The notes beneath the pieces are model-generated. The model did no database searches and was not told the DNA's origin. It saw only the letters and a program-made list of their open reading frames with translations. 47,748 bases of DNA, from the NCBI GenBank assembly GCA_020632655.1, contig JACKFD010000022.1, positions 1 to 47,748 on the forward strand, in the 5' to 3' direction. Positions 43,983 through 47,748 of this stretch are shown in pieces. The stretch is from Spirochaetaceae bacterium. GTDB taxonomy: Bacteria; Myxococcota_A; UBA9160; UBA4427. The position numbers were made by a program, and so were the translations under genes. Within the stretch, counting starts at the first letter, position 1. Every line of letters starts with the position of its first letter.

Positions 43983-45233
43983 TCATCGTCCCGTCTCCCC
44001 GACCGCCCCGTCCGATTCGCCTCCGCGCCGGCCTGCGGCCGCGTCGCCGAGCATCACGTCGGCCGCGATCGAGCAGCCGCGCGCCTCCGCCCCGTCCGCA
44101 CGCCCGAGCAGATCGAAGCCGTCCCGACCGGCGGCGCCCGGAAGCCCGCCCGGTCTCGCGGGAATCGGACGCGCGAGGTCGGCGGTCTCGATCGCGGCGA
44201 CGCTGCCCGTATTCGCGAGGTCGTGGATCACGACGAGACCCGGTTCGCCGGGCGCCGCGCGCTCGCCCGTCGCCGGGTCGACGAGTCGGATGCGCACCCA
44301 GGGCGGTCCGAGCTTGCGCCGCGGGCCTGCGGGATCGACGAGCGTCGAGTCGTAGAACTGACTGCCGAGCTCCGTCATGCCGTATTGGTTGACGACGCGC
44401 TCCTCGGCGAGCCCGAAGCGCTCGGCGATCTCCCGACGCAGGATCTCGCGCGGCACCTCGCGACTGCGGCCCTTGAACCCGCCCGTCTCCATCACGCGTG
44501 AGCCCGGTGGCAGCGTCCAGCGCTCGGCGCGATCCCCGCGCGTGGCATCGAGCCAATGCACGAAGGCGAAGGACGTGCCGCCCAGCACGAGCGGCTGTCG
44601 TCGGGAACGGGCCGCCTCGATCGCGTCCGCGAGCCCCGACACGTCGAGTCGACCGTCCGTCCAATCGAAGCCGCTGCCCGCCGCCCCCTCCGCCTCGGCG
44701 AGCGTCGCGAACATGTGCGTGAGCGAGGAGTCGGGGGCCTCCTCGGGCGAGGGGGCGAGGAAGCGCATGAGGGGCCTCCGTCCGACGAGGTCCGTCAGGA
44801 AGAGGGCGCGCAGCGTCGAGAGCAGCGACGCCTCGTAGACGGCGAGGGTGTCGAGGTGCAGCTGGCCGCGGCGCTGGGTCGAGGTGCCGCTCGTGCGGAA
44901 GGTGCGGATCGTGTCCTCGGCCGGGAAGCAGCGCAGGTCGAATTCCTTGAACGCGCCCGTCGGCACCGCGGGCACCTCGTCGCTCCGGGTCACGACGTCC
45001 GGAGTCCGTCCGATCGACCGACACAGGTTCGCGTAGGGCGTGCAGTGGGCGAGCTGGAAGCGGAAGAGCGCCAGGGCGATCCGCTCGAAGCGCGCGTCGT
45101 CCGTCGCCGACGCGTCGCCGACGCGACTCGCGACGTCGCCCGCGCCCGGCGCTCCGCCTTCGCCCGCGCCCGGCGCGTTCCACGGCGAGCACATCCAGGC
45201 GAGCAGCTCCGCCTCGATCTCCGCGCGCGTCAT
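43983..45233 (-). CDS. LuxE-like acyl-activating enzyme (acyl-protein synthetase)
   Basis: 416 residues. LuxE-type enzymes adenylate a carboxylic acid with ATP and pass the acyl group to a Cys, then to LuxC. The phosphate-binding loop is RTSGTSTQRRG (113-123), NQYGMTELGSQFYD (about 287-300) resembles the adenylate-forming YGxTE motif, and GFDLLGRADGAEARGCS near the C-terminus resembles the hinge Asp and acyl-accepting Cys region. A loop rich in Gly/Ala/Pro (20-45) and a disordered C-terminal tail are extra. Its ATG overlaps the aminotransferase stop as ATGA (45230-45233), so the two are translationally coupled. Confidence 0.84.
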   Translation of the reverse strand: MTRAEIEAELLAWMCSPWNAPGAGEGGAPGAGDVASRVGDASATDDARFERIALALFRFQLAHCTPYANLCRSIGRTPDVVTRSDEVPAVPTGAFKEFDLRCFPAEDTIRTFRTSGTSTQRRGQLHLDTLAVYEASLLSTLRALFLTDLVGRRPLMRFLAPSPEEAPDSSLTHMFATLAEAEGAAGSGFDWTDGRLDVSGLADAIEAARSRRQPLVLGGTSFAFVHWLDATRGDRAERWTLPPGSRVMETGGFKGRSREVPREILRREIAERFGLAEERVVNQYGMTELGSQFYDSTLVDPAGPRRKLGPPWVRIRLVDPATGERAAPGEPGLVVIHDLANTGSVAAIETADLARPIPARPGGLPGAAGRDGFDLLGRADGAEARGCSIAADVMLGDAAAGRRGGESDGAVGETGR

Positions 45234-46591
45234 GTCCCCGCCCGCTCCGTCCCGGCCTGCTCCTCGAGGCAGCGCGCGAGCGTCTCGCAGGCCGCCTCGA
45301 GCGCCGCCTCGCCGATCACGAGCGGCGGGGTCAGCGAGACCACCCGCCCGCCGTCGCCCGAGGGCAGGACCACGTAGCCTTCCTCGAGCATTCGTGCGGT
45401 CGCCGCGAGCGCCGTCTCGGGCCGCACACACTCGACGCCGATCATCAGCCCGCGCCCGCGCACCGCGCGGACGGCCGGCACGTCCCGAAGCCGCGTCCGC
45501 AAAGCGTCGAGCGCCCGCCCGCCCAGCGTCCCGGCGCGCTCGGCCAGCCCCCAGCGAGCCGACACATCGAGCGACGCGAGTGCCGCGGCGCAGCTCGTGG
45601 GATGGCCGAGGAAGGTCTGCGTATGCAAAGCCTCGCCGACGGAGCGGGGCCAGGCGTCGAAGACCGTGCGCAGGCCGATGCAGGCGGAGATCGGCATGCC
45701 CGAGGCGAGTCCCTTGCCGACGCAGAGCAGATCGGGGACGACGGCCTCGTGATCGCAGGCGAAGACGCTGCCCGTGCGACCGAGTCCCGTGTAGATCTCG
45801 TCGACGACGAGCAGCCAGCCGCGCTCGTCGCAGAGGTTGCGCAGGCCGCGCAGGAAGCCGTCGGGCGGGACGCGCTCGCCGCCGCGACCCTGGATCGGCT
45901 CGACGAGTACGGCGCCGATCTCCTCGCCGTGCTCGCGGGCGAGTCGCTCCACGTCGGCGAGGTCGCCATAGCGTGCGAAGCGGGTCGCGCCCGGCAGCCG
46001 TGCACGGAAGGGTGCGCGGAAATCCTCGCGCCAGGTGCAGTCGAGGGCGCCGAAGGAGAGGCCGTGATAGGCGCCTTCGAAGGCGATCACACCCGCCCGC
46101 CCGGTCGCGAGCATCGCCGTCTTGAGCGCCGTCTCGACCGCATCGGCGCCGGAGCAGGAGAGGACGGTCCGCACCTCCGGCGACTGCTGCGCCCGGCCGC
46201 GCGGGTAGAGCGCGGCGAGCCGCTCGAGCAGCTCGACCTTGACGCGCGGCGGGTGGACGTCGCCCATGCCGTGCAGCAGCTCCGCTGCCTGGCGGGCGAT
46301 CGCCGCGCTCACCTCGGGATGGGCGTGGCCGACGTTGGCGACGCCGAAGGCCGCGGTCAGGTCGACGAAGCGATTGCCGTCGACGTCCCACAGGTTCGCG
46401 AAGGACGCGCGCTCCCAGAAGATCGGCTTTGGATCGAGGGCCGTGACGTTGCGGCTCTCGACCCGGGCGAGCCGCTCGGCCAGGGCGCGCGACTGCGGGC
46501 CGGGGACCGGGCCCCGGAGCTCGGGCGGGAGGGTCTCCGGCGGGCCATCGACCCCCGCGGCGGGAGCTGTGCGATCATGGGCCGTCGTCAT
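45230..46591 (-). CDS. Class III PLP-dependent aminotransferase
   Basis: 453 residues. Class III enzymes move amino groups between amines (often omega-amines or diamines) and keto acids or aldehydes. PLP Lys293 lies in CVGKGLASGMP and cofactor Asp264 in VVDEIYTGLGRTG; SCSGADAVETALKTA (phosphate loop) and FEGAYHGLSFG are typical. It resembles GABA, ornithine or putrescine aminotransferases rather than glutamate-1-semialdehyde mutase. Co-expression with LuxE- and LuxC-like genes suggests that its natural partner is an aldehyde made from (or oxidised to) a carboxylic acid. A -10-like TACACT stands eight bases before the ATG. Confidence 0.88.
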   Translation of the reverse strand: MTTAHDRTAPAAGVDGPPETLPPELRGPVPGPQSRALAERLARVESRNVTALDPKPIFWERASFANLWDVDGNRFVDLTAAFGVANVGHAHPEVSAAIARQAAELLHGMGDVHPPRVKVELLERLAALYPRGRAQQSPEVRTVLSCSGADAVETALKTAMLATGRAGVIAFEGAYHGLSFGALDCTWREDFRAPFRARLPGATRFARYGDLADVERLAREHGEEIGAVLVEPIQGRGGERVPPDGFLRGLRNLCDERGWLLVVDEIYTGLGRTGSVFACDHEAVVPDLLCVGKGLASGMPISACIGLRTVFDAWPRSVGEALHTQTFLGHPTSCAAALASLDVSARWGLAERAGTLGGRALDALRTRLRDVPAVRAVRGRGLMIGVECVRPETALAATARMLEEGYVVLPSGDGGRVVSLTPPLVIGEAALEAACETLARCLEEQAGTERAGT

Positions 46592-46599
46592 GGCGGCGC

Positions 46600-46605
46600 A
46601 GTGTA
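46600..46605 (-). promoter_or_regulatory. Candidate -10 of the aminotransferase-LuxE-LuxC operon
   Basis: TACACT on the minus strand, eight bases before the ATG at 46591, so the transcript would be leaderless. No -35 consensus and no copy of the TTAGTCG repeat are seen in this 84-base gap. Confidence 0.35.
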
Positions 46606-46675
46606 GGGCTCCGATCCCGATCGGTCGGCGGTGGCCCGGTCTGCGGCGCCGGTCGATGGGTCGGGAGGACGCGCG

Positions 46676-47245
46676 ATGCGATCGGGTGGTGAGATCGTCT
46701 ACGTGGCCGTCGGCGCCAATCTCGGCGACCGGGAGGCGACCTTCGGGCGCGCGATCGACGCGCTCGAGCGCAGCGCGCAGATCCTGCTGCTCGCGGCGTC
46801 GCCCGTCTTCGAGACCGACCCGGTCGGGCCTCCGGATCAGGGCGCCTATCTCAACGCCGTCGTCGCGCTGCGCACCTGGCTCTCGCCCCACGAGCTGCTC
46901 GCGCAACTCCAGGCGATCGAGGCGGAGCTCGGTCGGGACCGCGGGCGGGAGGCGCTGCGCTGGGGCCCGCGCACGATCGACCTCGACCTCCTCTTCTATG
47001 GCGAGCGGTGCATCGAGACGCCGGAGCTCGTCGTCCCCCACCCCCGCGCCCACGAGCGCGCCTTCGTGCTCCGACCCCTGGCGGAGATCGCGCCGCGCTA
47101 CGTCCACCCGCGTCTCGGGCGCACGATCCGGGAGCTCGTGCTCGCCCTGGCCGGGCGCGAGGGCGTGCGGCCCTTCCGGAGCCCGTCGGGCTGGCCGGGC
47201 GGGGCGCTGTCGATCGAGGTCGGCTCGGCCTCCTTCGAAAGGTGA
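46676..47245 (+). CDS. folK: 2-amino-4-hydroxy-6-hydroxymethyldihydropteridine pyrophosphokinase (HPPK)
   Basis: 189 residues. Transfers pyrophosphate from ATP to the pterin in folate synthesis. VAVGANLGDRE at the N-terminus, VFETDPVGPPDQGAYLNAVV and the family signature RWGPRTIDLDLLFYG (about 101-115, with the Mg-binding Asp pair), then VPHPRAHERAFVLRPLAEIAP are all present. The last 35 residues extend past the core domain. GGGAGGA six bases before ATG 46676 fixes the start. Other fol genes are not seen in the window. Divergent from the aminotransferase operon. Confidence 0.95.
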   Translation: MRSGGEIVYVAVGANLGDREATFGRAIDALERSAQILLLAASPVFETDPVGPPDQGAYLNAVVALRTWLSPHELLAQLQAIEAELGRDRGREALRWGPRTIDLDLLFYGERCIETPELVVPHPRAHERAFVLRPLAEIAPRYVHPRLGRTIRELVLALAGREGVRPFRSPSGWPGGALSIEVGSASFER

Positions 47246-47252
47246 CTGTACG

Positions 47253-47281
47253 AGTCGGGAAATTGATCGGATATCCCGACT
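47253..47281 (+). promoter_or_regulatory. Candidate operator/promoter upstream of cysH
   Basis: AGTCGGGA (47253-47260) and TCCCGACT (47274-47281) are perfectly complementary across 13 bases; extended arms match 10 of 11. TTGATC (47263-47268) inside it could be a -35, with TGTAAT (47284-47289) or TAATCA (47286-47291) as -10. A dimeric repressor bound here would block transcription toward cysH. The regulator is unknown. Confidence 0.6.
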
Positions 47282-47366
47282 GGTGTAATCAAGGCGCTTC
47301 CCCCGCCCGACGAGATCGCTGACCGAGCGGCCGTCTCGTGCGACTCACGCGCCCCGAGGATCCCCC

Positions 47367-47748
47367 ATGGCTCTGTTCGCGGTCGATGCGCTCGATGGAA
47401 AGCCCTTTCGGGACGAGGTGTTGCAGCTGATCGAGCGCGATGCCATGGAGTCCCGGAGCGCGGAAGAGATCCTGATCTGGGCGGTCGAGAAATTCCATCC
47501 GCGGCTCACGATCTCGGCCTCCTTCGGCGCGCCCGAGGGCATGGTCCTGATCGACATGCTCCATCGCATCGATCCCTCGACCCGGGTCTTCGTGCTCGAT
47601 ACCGGTCGGCTCCATCCCGCGACCTACGACCTGATCGATCGCGTTCGCGACCGCTACGGCAAGAGCGTCGACGTCGTCTTCCCCGACGCGGGGGCGGTCG
47701 AGGCGATGGTGCGAGAGAAGGGAATGAACCTCTTCTACGAGTCGATCG
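47367..47748 (+). CDS. cysH: Phosphoadenylyl/adenylyl-sulfate reductase, truncated by the window end
   Basis: First 127 codons only; the rest lies beyond the window. I translated it directly. After MALFAVDALDGKPF come WAVEKFHPRLTISASFGAPEG (P-loop-like PAPS/APS binding), MVLIDMLHRIDPSTRVFVLDTGRLHPATYDLID and a run to GMNLFYESI, as in CysH enzymes that reduce activated sulfate to sulfite with thioredoxin. The C-terminal ECGLH and the Cys pairs that separate APS from PAPS reductases are not in view. GAGG lies seven bases before the ATG. An inverted repeat upstream suggests regulated expression. Sulfite would feed cysteine, the sulfur source for SufS. Confidence 0.85.
   Translation, partial: MALFAVDALDGKPFRDEVLQLIERDAMESRSAEEILIWAVEKFHPRLTISASFGAPEGMVLIDMLHRIDPSTRVFVLDTGRLHPATYDLIDRVRDRYGKSVDVVFPDAGAVEAMVREKGMNLFYESI

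Noticed and set aside
42647..46591. Bioluminescence (lux) operon
   Set aside because: Only LuxC- and LuxE-like genes are present; no luciferase subunits, thioesterase or flavin reductase occur in the window.

Overview
The window is about 47.7 kb of very GC-rich bacterial chromosome. It is densely packed with housekeeping and central-metabolism genes, with no insertion sequences, phage genes, CRISPR array, rRNA or recognisable tRNA. The gene content (Leptospira-type citramalate synthase, PEP carboxylase, complete SUF iron-sulfur operon, a PEP-CTERM-like tail and a thrombospondin type 3 calcium repeat on a diheme protein, several lipoproteins) fits a deep-branching proteobacterium-like lineage such as Myxococcota, Desulfobacterota or Binatota. 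I cannot place it more precisely from sequence alone.

Layout. 1-3.9 kb (minus): cimA, then two lipoproteins in one overlapping unit, the last running off the left edge. 4.1-9.7 kb: an RluA-type pseudouridine synthase, an O-methyltransferase divergent from ppc, then a TPR protein and an enoyl-CoA isomerase. 9.8-11.4 kb (plus): GNAT acetyltransferase and a DUF1499 lipoprotein. 11.4-14.0 kb (minus): sfsA-mutY-smr. 14.2-19.6 kb: a histidine phosphatase convergent with pepP-acs-gdhA. 19.6-20.4 kb: a 789-bp intergenic stretch rich in perfect inverted repeats. 20.4-25.3 kb: an RNase D-like exonuclease, a FIST-domain protein, and an IclR regulator coupled to a branched-chain aminotransferase. 25.4-28.7 kb (plus): proS, a free-standing 5'-3' exonuclease and a CDP-alcohol phosphatidyltransferase. 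28.9-31.9 kb: a 1001-residue secreted beta-propeller/diheme protein. 31.9-41.7 kb (minus): Rrf2 regulator-sufBCDSU-sufT-like, followed by an MFS transporter, an SDR-like protein and a membrane protein. 41.9-46.6 kb (minus): class III aminotransferase - LuxE-like acyl-activating enzyme - LuxC-like acyl reductase - XRE/cupin regulator. 46.7 kb to the end: folK and the start of cysH.

How the genes fit together. CimA and the branched-chain aminotransferase point to isoleucine made from acetyl-CoA and pyruvate. Acs, PEP carboxylase and glutamate dehydrogenase supply acetyl-CoA, oxaloacetate and glutamate around the same node. The SUF genes form a self-contained operon whose promoter carries two matching palindromes, very likely the binding sites of the operon's own Rrf2 protein. 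The most novel-looking unit is the aminotransferase-LuxE-LuxC-XRE/cupin operon. It contains all the activities needed to convert a carboxylic acid via an aldehyde to a primary amine (or the reverse), without luciferase genes.

Recurrent local features are ATGA stop/start overlaps (seven cases) and -10-like TANNNT hexamers placed only 7-9 bases before a start codon, which suggests leaderless transcripts for several genes.
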